Part shown: positions 23,330-34,899 of the stretch, in pieces
Position numbering within the stretch: the first letter of the stretch is position 1
How the letters are laid out: every line of letters begins with the position of its first letter
Source: Odontocerum albicorne
Taxonomy: Eukaryota > Arthropoda > Insecta > Trichoptera > Odontoceridae
Assembly: GCA_949825065.1 (NCBI GenBank)
Contig: OX463841.1
Location: 23,758,916 to 23,822,915, forward strand
Reading direction: 5' to 3'
Length of the DNA stretch: 64,000 nt
Notes under the pieces: model-generated
Seen by the model: the letters and a program-made list of their open reading frames with translations, nothing else
What the model was told of the DNA's origin: nothing
The model's database searches: none
Program-made: the position numbers and the translations under genes

Positions 23330-23548
23330 TATTATTTTACAATTTTGTTGTTTACAGTACAACCTGGTAAATTTATTGCCATGTAGTAATCTATTTTGAC
23401 CAACCAGAAAGACGTTAACCAGGTGTTAAACTTCAACCAGACAAACCCTTTTTAAAAAATTGGGTACCAATAGGAATCGGACCCACAACCCCCGGTTTGG
23501 GAGACAGATGCTTTACCAATTAGGCTATGGAGGTAGTGGTACATAAAA
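23330..23548 (-). repeat. tRNA-derived SINE copy
   Basis: Minus-strand copy: tail GTACAACCTGGTAAATTTAT at the left, body with CCAACCAGAAAGACG, and the complemented B-box in AGGAATCGGACCC near 23470. Confidence 0.75.
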
Positions 23549-23894
23549 AAAAACCACTACTGTGTAGATATAGAGAACCACATCACTAGGTTAAGACCTA
23601 TGACCAAGTAGTATCATTCTTTAATCACATTTCATATATTGTATGAGCACTTGTTTTCAATACTAAGACATTCACCTGAGAGTCTGCTGTATAAATTGTC
23701 CTTTTATAAATATTATTTAATTAATTTAGAAATTTAATCAAATATAATACTTAATTGCAATAGGATTTAAAACAAAATTCATCATATCAAACATATGTAA
23801 ACTGTAAAATCCAGTGTCAAAGATTGTTAGGAATACTTTTTTTTAAAACATTTTCCATACAGATCTATTAATTTTTCCAATAACTTACTAATTA

Positions 23895-24181
23895 CAGAGG
23901 TAGGCAGAGAGAACAGAGCGCCAGACTTTCCTATCTCAACACACATCCTTAGCCTCTTTCACATTCACACAACTTTTACGATTTCTCTGATTTTCCACAT
24001 TTCCTACATTCAAAATATCATTCACTTGATCCAACCATACTTTCCTTAGTCTTCCTCTCACATGCCTTCCACTCACATTTGCACTATATATCTGTTTTGT
24101 TAGTATTTCTTCATTCATTCGTTCCACATGACAAAACCATATCTGTGTTCATCTTGCTTAACACATCAGTCTTAAGTTCAC
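23895..24181 (-). mobile_element. LINE 3' fragment abutting an exon
   Basis: The minus strand reads MERMNEEILTKQIYSANVSG, then RGRLRKVWLDQVNDILNVGN and RKSCVNVKEAKDVC: the family RT C-terminus. The similarity to the other copies continues to about 24181, only 13 bp before the first exon base at 24195. Confidence 0.7.
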
Positions 24182-24194
24182 TAATTAATTGCAG

Positions 24195-24370
24195 ATGTCA
24201 AACACTTGATCGGAGAACCAGACTTCCGAGATGTAGCATTGAGGTGGGAATACGAACCACCCCCACCAGGCACCGTTGAAGGAGCACCCGAGGGTCCCTT
24301 GACTTTGCAGAGGTTCCAAGTGCACTATTGTGAGTTGCAAGCGTGGGGACCCCATAGGTGTCGAAACACG
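24195..24370 (+). CDS. FN3/ZP gene, exon a (FN3 first half)
   Basis: Acceptor TTAATTGCAG, donor ACG|GTAAAT. Starts with two bases that complete a codon and ends in phase 0. Encodes the first FN3 strands with the conserved Trp (ALRWEYEPP) and a proline/glycine loop. Confidence 0.8.
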
Positions 24371-27300
24371 GTAAATATTATTTACATAATTTTATCAACT
24401 AAATCCTGTGCATTATAAAAGAAGCATATTATACTCAAGCTAATAATGGACTTACTGCTCAGTTTGAATAAATTTATGAACCCTATTTTACTTGTATTAT
24501 TTTGACCCTTTTTCTTAGAAATTATGTAGAATAGTGTATTGTTTTTTTTTTCATAGCTATGTGATTGAAACTCATTGGAATACAAAATCAAATTAAATAT
24601 TACTTTGTTATTGTAGTAATTGTACTTCTACAGTATATATGTTCTGCTCTTTATCACAGAGACGTCTTTCAGCCAGTTAATTTTTGTCAATTCTTCTTCT
24701 TCTTCATCCCGTCCTCAATGCTGAGCATTATGGTCCACCGCTATGTCAAGAGTTTAATGTACCCCATGTCACAATTATTCTCGGTCCTAGGATTTTGTGT
24801 TGTCACTATTAGGAATCAAATGAGAGATCCCCAAGTGGAAGATAAGTGTTCTACAACTAGGGTATGAAAATTGTCCCTGAAAAAACATTCACCAGAGTTC
24901 ATATATGTATTTAGACTTGAACCTGTTGATTCAATTTATTTTAATCCTCAATTTATTTTAATCCTTTATACATTATTTTTTTTCTGCTTCAAGACATACA
25001 AGAGAATAGAGGGACTCAATACAAGCAAAAGATTTAGATGAACATAACATATTTTTTTAACCAGAGCTAATTAATTGTAATGAAAAATACTAAAAAAATA
25101 TTTGAACTGGAAATAATATTAGAATATGTGTATTACACAGGCCAATGGGTGAATTGGGCTGTGACTCATGCCTTCAGCACGGATTAGTATACATTATTTA
25201 TATAATCAATTAAAAAATATTTTGAGGAAATTTTCCGGGATCACGTGTACGTAACAGTTGACCAATTAAAAAGTATAAGGGTACCGTACCGGACCACACA
25301 ATACTCCATAGGGGAAGTATTTTCATTCATCACACTTTTACTAATGGTGTGCATAGTGAAATAATATATTGCTTGAAATATCAATAAAGTTGTCATTATT
25401 TAATTGTATTTTCACTCATAAATATGATTTGATAACCTTTTACTTTATTTCTTTAGGTGGTGGAAGATTCAGAAGAATCTGCGAACCAAATTCTCGGAGG
25501 TGCAGTTAATTTGAAAAAGAAAGGTCGTCATGGACGAACATATTCCGCCAGAGTTGGAGGACTACGAATGGCTACAACTTACTCTTTCGAAGTACGTCCC
25601 ATTCACTCAGAAGCACGGGGGCGAGCCATGAGAGAAGAAGTTCCTGCTAATTCAATAATTGTTCCCACTAAAGGATGTATGAACCTTAGTTTTATATTAG
25701 TAGCTCTCATATTGAAATAACAAATCCCACTTGTGACAATTTAATATGGTGTTAGATGATTTTTTCTCCACACTAAGATGGAAATAAATACATTTATAGC
25801 ATAAAATTTTGATAAACATTTATAAAGTACTCGTATATAAAATTGTCACGAGTGTACCTTGTTGTTACTAAGAACGCCCAATAAAGTGAACCACGAGTGT
25901 GGCTCGTTTCAGTGCAAGGAACAAATTGTTTCAGTAAAATAATCACAATACACAGCAAACACAAACAGAGCTCATATTTATTAATCTAATACTCTGATTT
26001 CATTCAATAATTATTCAATTGCAATTGTATAATTTTTTAAACGATTTGATTAATTGAATAAGTTATTTGAACCATTTGAGCATAATAATCTCCAAAACAA
26101 AATTAATTTTTCTGAAATTCCCATGAATTATTTTTTTTGCCAAGTGATAGATAAAAAAAATTCTAGCACAAAATATTCATAAAAAATTATCAAATTATGT
26201 TTTTTTAATTGTTTATAATACTTTTTTATACACATATGCAACACAAAATTGTAGCCTGGCCCTAAAATTTTAATTATCCATGAAACTTTATAAACAGTAT
26301 CCTTTTATAAAGAGTATCCTTTTATAAAGAATATCCTTAAGTGCTCTTGATGGCCGATTCAAGTATTGTATATAATTCTGATGTGGTAAATATATGTGAG
26401 ACTATTGTGAAAACACTTGATATTTTAAATGGTGACATGATGTAGGTAACACATTAGTTTGCAATTGTGAGAATTAAAAATCAAATTACACGTCAAAGAA
26501 GATTGTGAGACAATATGAAACTTAACAGGACAAAGAAAAGAGGACTTGATGACCTCAAAATGTTGATATACATGTATGTTTATTTTTCCAGCCATCACTC
26601 ATAAAAGTGATAAATTTAAGATATAAAATAAATTGTAGTGAATGAATTAAAAAAGATAGAACAATGGTTGTACGAGGCATATCCAGAAAGTAAGTGTACT
26701 GAATTTTTGTAGGTTACAATTTTTTTTATTTAAACAAAAAAATTACGTGGTTACTGTAGTACATATGTAAGCTATTTTTCGACATTGTCGCCATTCCTCT
26801 CAATGCAGGTGGTGAAGCGGGGTATCAACTTTTTGATGCCTTCCTCGAAGTAGTTTCCCGCCAACCCCTCCGTCCACTTCTCCACCTCCTCCTTTACCCC
26901 TTCGTCGGTTGAAAACCTTTTTCCATGTGCAGCTTCAGGGAGGTAAAGAGATAGTAATCTGAAGGTGCTATGTCAGGGGAATGCGCGGGATGGTTCAGGA
27001 CATCCCATTTAAACGAGGTGAGCAGTTCCTTTGTGGCGTTGGCCGTGAGTGGTCTGGCATTGTCGTGCAGCAGGCAGACTCCCTTTGTCAGCATGCCTCT
27101 CCTCTTATTCTGAATCGCCCTCCGCAATTTTTTTAGGGTCTCACAGTATCTTGCAGAGTTGATGGTCTCCCCTTGAGGCATATATTCAATTAAAATTATG
27201 CCTTGACAGTCCCAAAACACGGATGCCATGATTTTCTTGGCTGAAATTGTGGTTTTGATCTTTTTGGCGGAGGGTGAAGAGGTGTGACGCCACTGTTCAC

Positions 27301-30300
27301 TGTTGAGACTGCCTTTTGGTGTAGTGTGCAACCCAGGTTTCATCTCCAGTTACGATGGAGCGGAGAAATTCATCTCCATGGAGTTTGCAGCGCCTCAAAA
27401 ATTCTTGCCCGGCCTCCACTCGATTCAACTTGTGTTGGTCTGTCAGCTGTTTTGGGACCCACCTCGCGGACAGTTTCCCTTATCCGAGGGTTTCTGTGAT
27501 GGTTTCGTGTAGTAGAGATCTGGAGATTTGCGGAAATATCGCAGAAAGTTCATCCACAGTCAATCTGCGATCATCACGGAGCGCATTTTCGATTTTTTCC
27601 ACAATTTCGTCAGTCACAATTGAAGGTCTTCCGCTCCTCTGATCATCATGCACAGACGTACGACCGTTTTTAAACTCGCGACACCACTTGTACACACTCG
27701 TATGATTCGTAGCTTTATCACCATATGCAGTTTTCACCTCATTATAAACCTCAACTGGAGGTTTTCCCTTCCAAACGAGATAACGGATGACGCCGCGTAT
27801 TTCGCACTTGGCGGGAGATTGCATTGACATTTTTCACGAAATGTGTTGTCGCGTCGACACTTCTCAACGTACTGACCTCGAACCGGTCTCGTTGCGGAGG
27901 GGAAGGGTCAGGCTACACGGAAGTGTAGCCAACATGTCGAAAATAAAATCCATCCAGTCGTGAGAGCCTCAGTACACTTACTTTCTGGACACGCCTAGTA
28001 TATGGATATAATTATACAAAAAAAGAACCAACCCATAAAACACATTTTTTAAATTTATTTAATATATCAAAGAAGATAGAACAAGTATATACAAAAATGT
28101 TAAGTTTTAAATGGATATTTAATAGTTAAATTATATCTTAAGATATTTTGTACCACACAAGCCTATAAAAAAATGTTAAGATATTTCCTCAATTATTTCA
28201 GAACAATAAAGTGTAAATTGAGTCCTTTTTGCATAATTACGTTCTACATTAAGCCTGTATGGTTTCCAATAAATTATAACTCAACTTATATTTCCAGATG
28301 TTAATTTTAAAATATATATTTCAGTTTCCGCAAGAGCTACCCAGTGCCTTCCACATGCAAGCGAGGTGGAAGTATCTACTGGTCCTCATTTTGGTGGTCG
28401 TATAGCTGTAGAGGCTGCTGATGGGGAACGATGCGCAGTGTCCGGAGATGCTTCCAGTGGAAGGGACACCTACACTCTGAGGATAGATCACGAGGAGTGT
28501 GGGAGTGAGGTCAATGATACCACAGTTGCTACATTTGTAATTGTGCAAGAAAATCTTCCGATTCTTACACACAGTACACGAAGGTAAATTTCAAGAGTAT
28601 AATCCATTTTTTTCATCAGATAATCATGAACATTTTTAAAATTATATTAAATATTGACTTAAATAATCAAAAAATTTTTTTTAAGAATTATTGAAATTGT
28701 TCTCAACTGCTTTTAAATTCAGACCCTTTATCATCTGAATTTATTGTTTTTATATAAATTCTTGAAGCCCTCTTGGAGTGATGGTATTGCAAAGTTTTAT
28801 AAGTTCTTGGGTTTAGATTTATACTTTTGAGGTGATGTAAAAGAGGATAAACTTTGATGTGGTGCAAAAAGGTTTGAAATGAGTTGCAATCATCATATCC
28901 CAGTTGATGTTATCAAATACAGTGAGCTCATATAATATACCCATTTGGCTACCTACACTCATTACCACAAAGTGAAAATGTGCATGGCCGGTTTAGACAT
29001 CTACATTTCCAATTGTAATATGAATATCTGTATAGTGGGATTTGCAGGTTTCGGTGAATACATTGAACTGCCCACTTTCTTTAAGATAATTTAAACTCAT
29101 ATTCTATATCTTTCCAAAACTAGAACATATGCAGCTTTTAAATAGTCAATCATCTCTATTGATATAGTTTGGATGCTTATAAATTTTAATTGCCTCTTTG
29201 ATTCATTGTACGTAATAGTTTGTTGTCTGGAAAGAAGTTTTTCGTTTCTCGGATACATGTTATTAGGACAAAATTTCGACAAACATTCTGAATGTGTATT
29301 ATTATGAAAGGTTTGAAACATTTTTTAGTAATTGTTTACCCAAATTGCTTGAACAGTTTTTTGCTGGGTCATTTTGAAAATATAACAAAATAAGTAGTTA
29401 TTTCAGTACTTGACACTTTTTTCCTACTGCAAAGAAAAAAAATTCAACAAAAACCAAAAAAAAAAGTACAATGTACTATATGAAGATAATGTAGTAAGCT
29501 AGCGTACTCATGTGTGTCAAATGTGGTTAAAGAAATCTTTAATGATGATTCAACACTCCAAAAGGCTGTCTACTTTGGAAGAGCTATTATCACTGATGAC
29601 CAAAACAAGGCATTGGTCGAGAATAATCAGTGTTCTATGACACGAGAGAAAACCACCGTACCCGAGTATTTGTCGAATTTGACTTAAAAATACATTAACT
29701 TTTCCAGATAATCCAAAAGCTACTTAACTCGTTCGAAAATTAATATCCAGTACCCAGAGTCTACAGTAATACACCAATTCTAAAGAATATTCTAAAGAAA
29801 TGGGCAATAGCTGTGAAAATTATTGTACATTTTTTTTTATTGAAGGTAGCTCAATTGCTTCACATTTACATTGAACACAAATATGTTACATGGTATAATA
29901 ATTCTATTATGGTATTGGAGATTGTGATTCTTCCTGCATTAAAGGTTTCTTTTTTCTAGCTCATTCAGAGATACATTGAATTTTTTATAACATTTTCAGA
30001 TTTTTAGTTCTCTGCTCTTACAAACCTGAAACTTTGACAGTACGAGCTGGCATTAATTTACCGTCCAATGGAGCTTCCCCTAATGTACGCTTCTACAGAC
30101 CTCAATCAGGTCAAGCAGAACCTTTTGAATTCCAAGATAATTCAATAAATGAAGTGCAACCAGTAAGATTAGAAGCCAGGGTAGCCGAACGTGCGACAGG
30201 TAATTTTAATACTGTTAAATAAAGAAAATTTTAAAATGAAAAAATATTTCATCCTAAGCGATGAGATGTATGACGTTTTTTCTCTACCTCGTTTGCCATT

Positions 30301-30834
30301 TATTTTTCCCTGGATGATTACTTTTGTTGTAATGTATCTCATGTGTCTAATTTTGTAACAGAGATATAACTTGCTAATCTTCACAATTTTAAATAATTCT
30401 CGGTTCTTATACACTTATTGTGTATAAGTACAAGCATTTCCATATTGTACCATGATCTGTCTAGGGAATCCGAGAATGCGTTTGTAGATCCACATCTGAA
30501 CACCTCAATTTAATTAGATAAAAATAATTCATTACTAAAATTTACAATTATTATTTCAGGAAGTACAGCATATACTATTCTGATGATGATACTTCTTATG
30601 GCAGGTGTAGCTGGAGTAGCTATATTGGTTTGGAAAGTGATACCTGGGACTAAGGTTGATTCTGACACTATTTCAGTTACATCGTATGCTTCCACAGCAT
30701 CAAGAAATACAATACAAGCCTTGGATAACCAATCCGATGCTGGATCCATCTACTCAATATCTCTTTCTGAGTGTGGCCACTGCGGAGAACATCCTAAGCC
30801 GAGGGGAGATTGTGATAATACGTCAGAAGCATAA
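24195..30834 (+). CDS. FN3 / ZP-N-type single-pass membrane protein (3' five exons)
   Basis: Five exons join without a frame break: 24195-24370, 25457-25676, 28325-28583, 30000-30199 and 30560-30834 (1130 coding bases in this window, 375 residues plus stop). The order is a fibronectin type III domain (exons 1-2: VALRWEYEPP, FQVHYCEL, RMATTYSFEVRP), then a zona-pellucida-N-like module (exons 3-4: GGRIAVEAADGERC, YTLRIDHEECG, ATFVIVQEN, RFLVLCSY), a short linker, one transmembrane helix (AYTILMMILLMAGVAGVAIL) and a Ser/Thr-rich cytoplasmic tail of about 65 residues. All introns are GT-AG. The first exon begins in mid-codon, so upstream exons, including the signal peptide, are missing from this model. 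A full ZP-C half is not seen. Role inferred from the domains only: an apical or extracellular-matrix-linked cell-surface protein. I cannot assign an orthologue. Confidence 0.8.
24560..25440. other. Intron of the FN3/ZP gene, no gene seen
   Basis: Intron between exons a and b. A 100-codon open frame at 24565-24867 has a phenylalanine run from a CTT repeat and no known domain. Confidence 0.4.
25457..25676 (+). CDS. FN3/ZP gene, exon b (FN3 second half)
   Basis: Acceptor TTTCTTTAG, donor GGAT|GTATGA, phase 0 in and phase 1 out. Encodes the FN3 end with the L-x-x-xTxYxFxVxP pattern. Translation past the donor gives a hydrophobic tail and a stop, which is intron readthrough. Confidence 0.8.
26673..27998 (-). 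mobile_element. Mariner transposon, near full length, frame-broken
   Basis: 28-bp inverted ends (left CGAGGCATATCCAGAAAGTA, right complement CTAGGCGTGTCCAGAAAGTA; three mismatches), flanked by TA. The minus-strand transposase starts at ATG 27830 (MSMQSPAKCEIRGVIRYL) and reads on to FPQISRSLLHE. After frameshifts near 27480, 27340 and 26890 it continues with KLSARWVPKQL, IVTGDETWVAHYT, VCLLHDNARP and SPDIAPSDYY. All three DD34D catalytic aspartates are still present, but the frame is broken. It lies in the intron between exons b and c of the FN3/ZP gene, antisense to it. Confidence 0.9.
28325..28583 (+). CDS. FN3/ZP gene, exon c (ZP-N-like core)
   Basis: Acceptor ATTTCAG, donor AAG|GTAAAT, phase 1 in and phase 2 out. 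Cysteines at ATQC, GERC and EECG and the ATFVIVQENLPIL strand match the ZP-N fold pattern. Confidence 0.8.
28600..29990. other. Intron of the FN3/ZP gene, no gene seen
   Basis: AT-rich intron between exons c and d; no transposon end or RNA gene recognised. Confidence 0.45.
30000..30199 (+). CDS. FN3/ZP gene, exon d (end of ZP-N, linker)
   Basis: Acceptor ATTTTCAG, donor ACAG|GTAATT, phase 2 in and phase 1 out. Starts RFLVLCSYKP, the closing Cys of the ZP-N-like module, then a linker with few cysteines. Confidence 0.8.
30560..30834 (+). CDS. FN3/ZP gene, last exon (TM and tail)
   Basis: Acceptor ATTTCAG, phase 1. Encodes a 20-22-residue hydrophobic helix, then a tail with SVTSYASTASRN and SECGHCGEHPKP and the TAA stop at 30832-30834. 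Confidence 0.85.
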
Positions 30835-30876
30835 GCTATAAAACAAAATAAGTCATTATTAATACTTTTGTGTGCA

Positions 30877-30882
30877 AATAAA
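30877..30882 (+). terminator. Poly(A) signal of the FN3/ZP gene
   Basis: AATAAA 42 bp after the TAA. Confidence 0.7.
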
Positions 30883-31076
30883 GGATTGTATTAACCTCTA
30901 AACGAGTATGGCCGTACGGTGTACGGCGAGCGAATTTTTACCTCAAGAGAGTATGGACATACACGGTACGTCTAATGTTTTTATTTCGAATACATGAATT
31001 TGTCCATAAAATGGACATGGCTCAAATGTTTTTACCTATTTTATTATTTTGGTCACCGCAATTACGTTATTTATAT

Positions 31077-31143
31077 TACTTACAAAATCAATTTTTTATT
31101 TTACTTGCAAAATCAATTTTTTATTTTACTTGCAAAATCTCAC
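31077..31143. repeat. Short tandem repeat, 28-bp unit
   Basis: Two to three copies of a unit containing TTTATTTTACTTGCAAAATC. Confidence 0.8.
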
Positions 31144-31469
31144 TCGCTTAGAGGTTAAAACAATTTGTCAAGTTAATAGAAAGCCATAAATCAAGATGAA
31201 AATAGTTAAGAATAAAATAATAACAAAATCAATATTTTCTTATGAAACAATCATTAAAGTTTATGGAGGGATACTGCTGAGTATCAAAAGTAAAATAAAC
31301 TTATTTATGGACAGAGCTTTGACATTTAGCTGATTGTAGTTTATTTTTCACTTAATTTGTAAATTTTAACTAATACAGTAAGGTTTGGACCACACAAACT
31401 AGCGTATTAATTAAATAATATATTGTTTCACATATTCTTAGATTATTGTGATGTAAGATTTATGTATGA

Positions 31470-32465
31470 GTACTCAACATGGATAAACAAGGCCTAAATG
31501 AAGTCTACTAAGATAAATAAAGTATGTCCGTGTTATGACTTGTTTGCACATGATGGATGCCCCGCACTAGCACTAGCTCCTCCTACTCAATAAAGTAACA
31601 AATATTCACCTAGTGATTTCTCACAAGTAAAGAGTGCTCACTCAGCAGAGTACTCACTTATCAATTTAAATGCGTACTTACACAGAGTGCTGAACGACTC
31701 GACTGAGAACTCAGCATGGATAAACAAGGTCTAAATAAAGTCTACCAGTGTTATAACTTGTTTAAAAATGACGGATGTCCCGCTACAGGTCCTTCTACTC
31801 AGCCGAGTAACCAACATTCACCTAGTGATTTTTAACATGTAAATAGTGCTATTCAACAGAGTACTCACTTATATACAATAATAAAATGTGTGTTTAGACA
31901 GATTGAGTGCTAAAAGAACTCGGCTGAGTACTAAGCATGGATAAACAAGGTCTAAATAAAGTCTATCAGTGTTATGACTTGTTTATACATGAAGAGTAAT
32001 CTGTACTAGGTCCTCCTGCTTGGCTGAGTAACACATATTCGCATATTGATTGTTTACATATAAAGAGTAATCACTCAACATAGTACTCACTTATATACTA
32101 AAACATGAGTTTATACAGACTGAGTTCTGAATAACAAGTTATTCAGAACTCAGTATATCCATGCTAAGTACTCGGCCTTGGCCGAGGTCTAAATAAAGTC
32201 TAAGTAAATTAAGCCTACTACTAAAATAAATCAAGTCTATCAATGTTATGACTTGTTTACACATGACGAGTACTCTGCATTAGATCCTCCTGCTCGACTG
32301 AGGAACAAATATTCACCGAGTGATTGTTTCCATGAAAAGGGTGCTCACTTAACAGGGTACTCCCTTATCTATTAAAATGTGTGTTTACAATAGACTGAGA
32401 TTCGAACTACTTGACTGGGAACTCAGCATGGATAAACAAGATCTTAATGAAGTCTACAAAGATTT
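31470..32465. repeat. Satellite-like array, unit about 220-260 bp
   Basis: The phrase CATGGATAAACAAGGTCTAA, followed by AAGTCTA, recurs at about 31480, 31709, 31932 and 32427, with a rearranged copy near 32160. Between them similar words repeat in order: GTTATGACTTGTTT, CACATGA, CTCCTACT, ATTCACCTAGTGATT, GAGTACTCACTTAT. The units are diverged and carry GAGTACTC-type palindromes. Confidence 0.8.
32119..32154. repeat. Perfect palindrome in the satellite
   Basis: Perfect 17-bp arms (32119-32135 and 32138-32154) around AA: ACTGAGTTCTGAATAAC and its complement. Confidence 0.9.
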
Positions 32466-32665
32466 TGTCATATAAAATTTGTTGATTGCATGTTAAAATG
32501 TTATAATACTCCATGTTATTTCTTGAATATTGTTAAAAATTATAATTATTTTAGATATGTTCAGTTACAAACATAAAAAAATCAGTGCATTTATCACTCA
32601 TTCTAAGTGTGTTAAAAATGAAATAATTTAACAAATAAGTAATTTAATATATGTTTGTTATTATA

Positions 32666-33948
32666 CAGGTGGGCCAAAAGGACGTTGGCGGTTTGAATAT
32701 GAAATAAAAAAATAATTATGTAACATACATTTTTATTAGTATTATAAAAAAAAATCTTGGAATTTTTACGTCTTAAAAATAATTTTTAAATGACGTCCAT
32801 CGGCTGCTTGGCACTCTTGAAACCGAAGTCGCAAATTTTGGAAAATTCGGCGAAACGTTATTCTCGGTATATTGTTAATTTCCCGGATAATGTTCCTTTT
32901 GAGCTGCTCCAAATCCCTCGAATTATTCTCGTAGACCACCGATTTAAGGTAGCCCCATAGAAAAAAATCACATGGAGTTAGATCGGGGCTGCGTGGAGGC
33001 CATTCGATATCCCCCCTTTTCGAAATGAGTTTTTCCGGGAACATTTCTTTCAGCAGGTCTATGGACACCCTAGCAGTATTGGCATGTGGCACCATCTTGT
33101 TGGAACCATATCTTGCAAGTTCTTGTAAGGCTGGGACCAAGAACTCTCTTATCATGCCGCAATAATTGTGAGCTCTCACCATCATCGCGCGCCCTCTTTT
33201 GTCCTCGAAAAAGTATGGCCCGAAAATACCGGTTTTCGATATTGCAGCCCACATGATAAGTTTAGGGCTGTAATGTGGACGTTCATGCAGGTGGTGAGGA
33301 TTGGTCTCGGACCAGAATCGACAATTTTGTTTATTGATATGACCATTAAGATGGAAATTCATCTCGTCACTGAATATCACGTTAAAAAAAATGTTGAACC
33401 GGTCGAGCATCAGATTAAGAAAGTTGTCGGTTATTGGCATCATCTGGTTTTAATTCTTGGACAATCTGGATCTTGTAAGCCTTAAGATGCAAATCATTCA
33501 TCAAAATTCATCGTAAAGTTGTTCTCTTGATGTCCAAAGCCTGGCTTCTCTTACGAGTTGATTGTTGCGGATTTTGTTGAACTGAAACACGAACTTGCTC
33601 CACAATGTCGGGCGTTCTCGCAGAGATCTGACGACCGCGATCAATTATTGTTATTGTAGACCCAGTTGTTTCGAACGTTCTAATCCATATGCATATCACA
33701 TTGGCGCTTGGAGCTTCACGTATTTCCCGCAAACCGTGTTCCTGTCGGTACAACCCTCGTACACTAATCACAGATTTATTGTTTTCATAATACGCGCGGA
33801 CACAAAATGCGTGCTGCGCTCCTGTGTACGGCTCCATGGCGACTAAATTTCCGAGAAGCGACGCGTTGAGCAATAAACCGCCCCGCCTCCCCGCACGTTT
33901 CCGAGAGATTAAGGACGCAAATCGCCAACACCCTTATGGCCCACCCTA
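32666..33948 (-). mobile_element. Tc1/mariner-type element (DD41D-like spacing), frame-broken
   Basis: Inverted ends (left CAGGTGGGCCAAAAGGACGT, right complement TAGGGTGGGCCATAAGGGTG) are flanked by TA. The minus-strand transposase begins at ATG 33837 (MEPYTGAQHAFCVRAYYENN) with an N-terminal helix-turn-helix region, then FSDEMNFHLNG, KTGIFGPYFFEDKRGRAM, and in another frame WFQQDGATCQ, then GDIEWPPRSPDLTPCDFF and a C-terminus at 32766. The gap between the second and third catalytic Asp is about 41 residues, longer than the 34 of classic mariners. Frameshifts near 33450 and 33080 inactivate it. Confidence 0.85.
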
Positions 33949-34012
33949 TATAAGATACATTAATTTTATGGTGCTATATTCAGATAAATCCATTGAAAAA
34001 ACATAAAACTTA

Positions 34013-34060
34013 AACCAAAAAGTGCAATAAACAGTGTTTGATAAAAACAAATTACAATGT
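34013..34060 (+). mobile_element. Second copy of the Penelope-like 3' tail
   Basis: CAATAAACAGTGTTTGATAA at 34026 is nearly the same as the sequence at 13206 that ends the Penelope-like remnant. Only the 3' tail is present. Confidence 0.4.
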
Positions 34061-34069
34061 CTTTTAACC

Positions 34070-34660
34070 CCCACAATGTTAATGCCGTAACTATAAATAA
34101 TATATAAAACTTAATATATCTATGTTAGGATCTTCCAATTGAAAACCCTGTATTGATGAAACAAAAAACAGAAACCAGATGACAATTATGATTAAATTTT
34201 TGATTACATAAGGGATCAAATATTTACTGTGAAATTAGATTTAACCTTTATTTTTTATATGTCTGTATTAGAATACACCGTATTTTTATGTTAACCAAAG
34301 AAAACTCGTAAAAAAATAAACAAACTTGATTAAAATTAATGTTTTATTTTTTGACTTCATATTTGTAATTGGATAAATGTATTGAATCTTAGTCATACTA
34401 AGATGACTTCTATAGTAACATTCAGAGTGGACTCCTTTAAGGACATTTAATGTGTAAATCATTTTTCTTCTGGTGGGAATCGAACCCACGGGGTTACATG
34501 AAAAAAATTATCTAATTAATTACATTAAGCTGTTCATTAATAATTAGACAATTGTGCAAGTAAATGTTGGAGTAATTTATATTGAGTGTATCCCTTCACC
34601 TGCATAAAACATATATTTCTAGTAGTAAAATAAGTTATAGATCTTTTGATTTGTGAAAGT
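34070..34660. other. No gene seen
   Basis: AT-rich spacer. A B-box-like fragment (GGGAATCGAACCCACGGGG) at 34475 suggests an isolated piece of a SINE or tRNA-like sequence. Confidence 0.35.
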
Positions 34661-34675
34661 AACAAATTTGTTTTT

Positions 34676-34890
34676 TGGTATTTCATTACACTTTCATTGT
34701 ACGTATTATATCCTGGCGAGCTTATTTTCATATGGCAATCTCTTCCGACCAACCAGAAAGATGTAAAAGAGACCTTAAGTGAAAACCAGACTGAATTTAT
34801 TTTTAAAATAATCTGGGTTCCAACGGGAATCGAATTTTTAACCATCGGGTTGGAAAGCAGGTGTCTTATTAACTAGGCCACATAGATAAT
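34676..34890 (-). repeat. tRNA-derived SINE copy
   Basis: Minus-strand copy: left tail TCATTGTACGTATTATATCC, body CCAACCAGAAAGATGTAAAA, and the complemented B-box in CGGGAATCGAATT; the head ends in CTAGGCCACATAG. Confidence 0.75.
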
Positions 34891-34899
34891 AAAGAGTTT

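Noticed and set aside
24565..24867. 100-codon ORF in the FN3/ZP intron
   Set aside because: Phe run from a CTT microsatellite, no conserved motif, no splice support.
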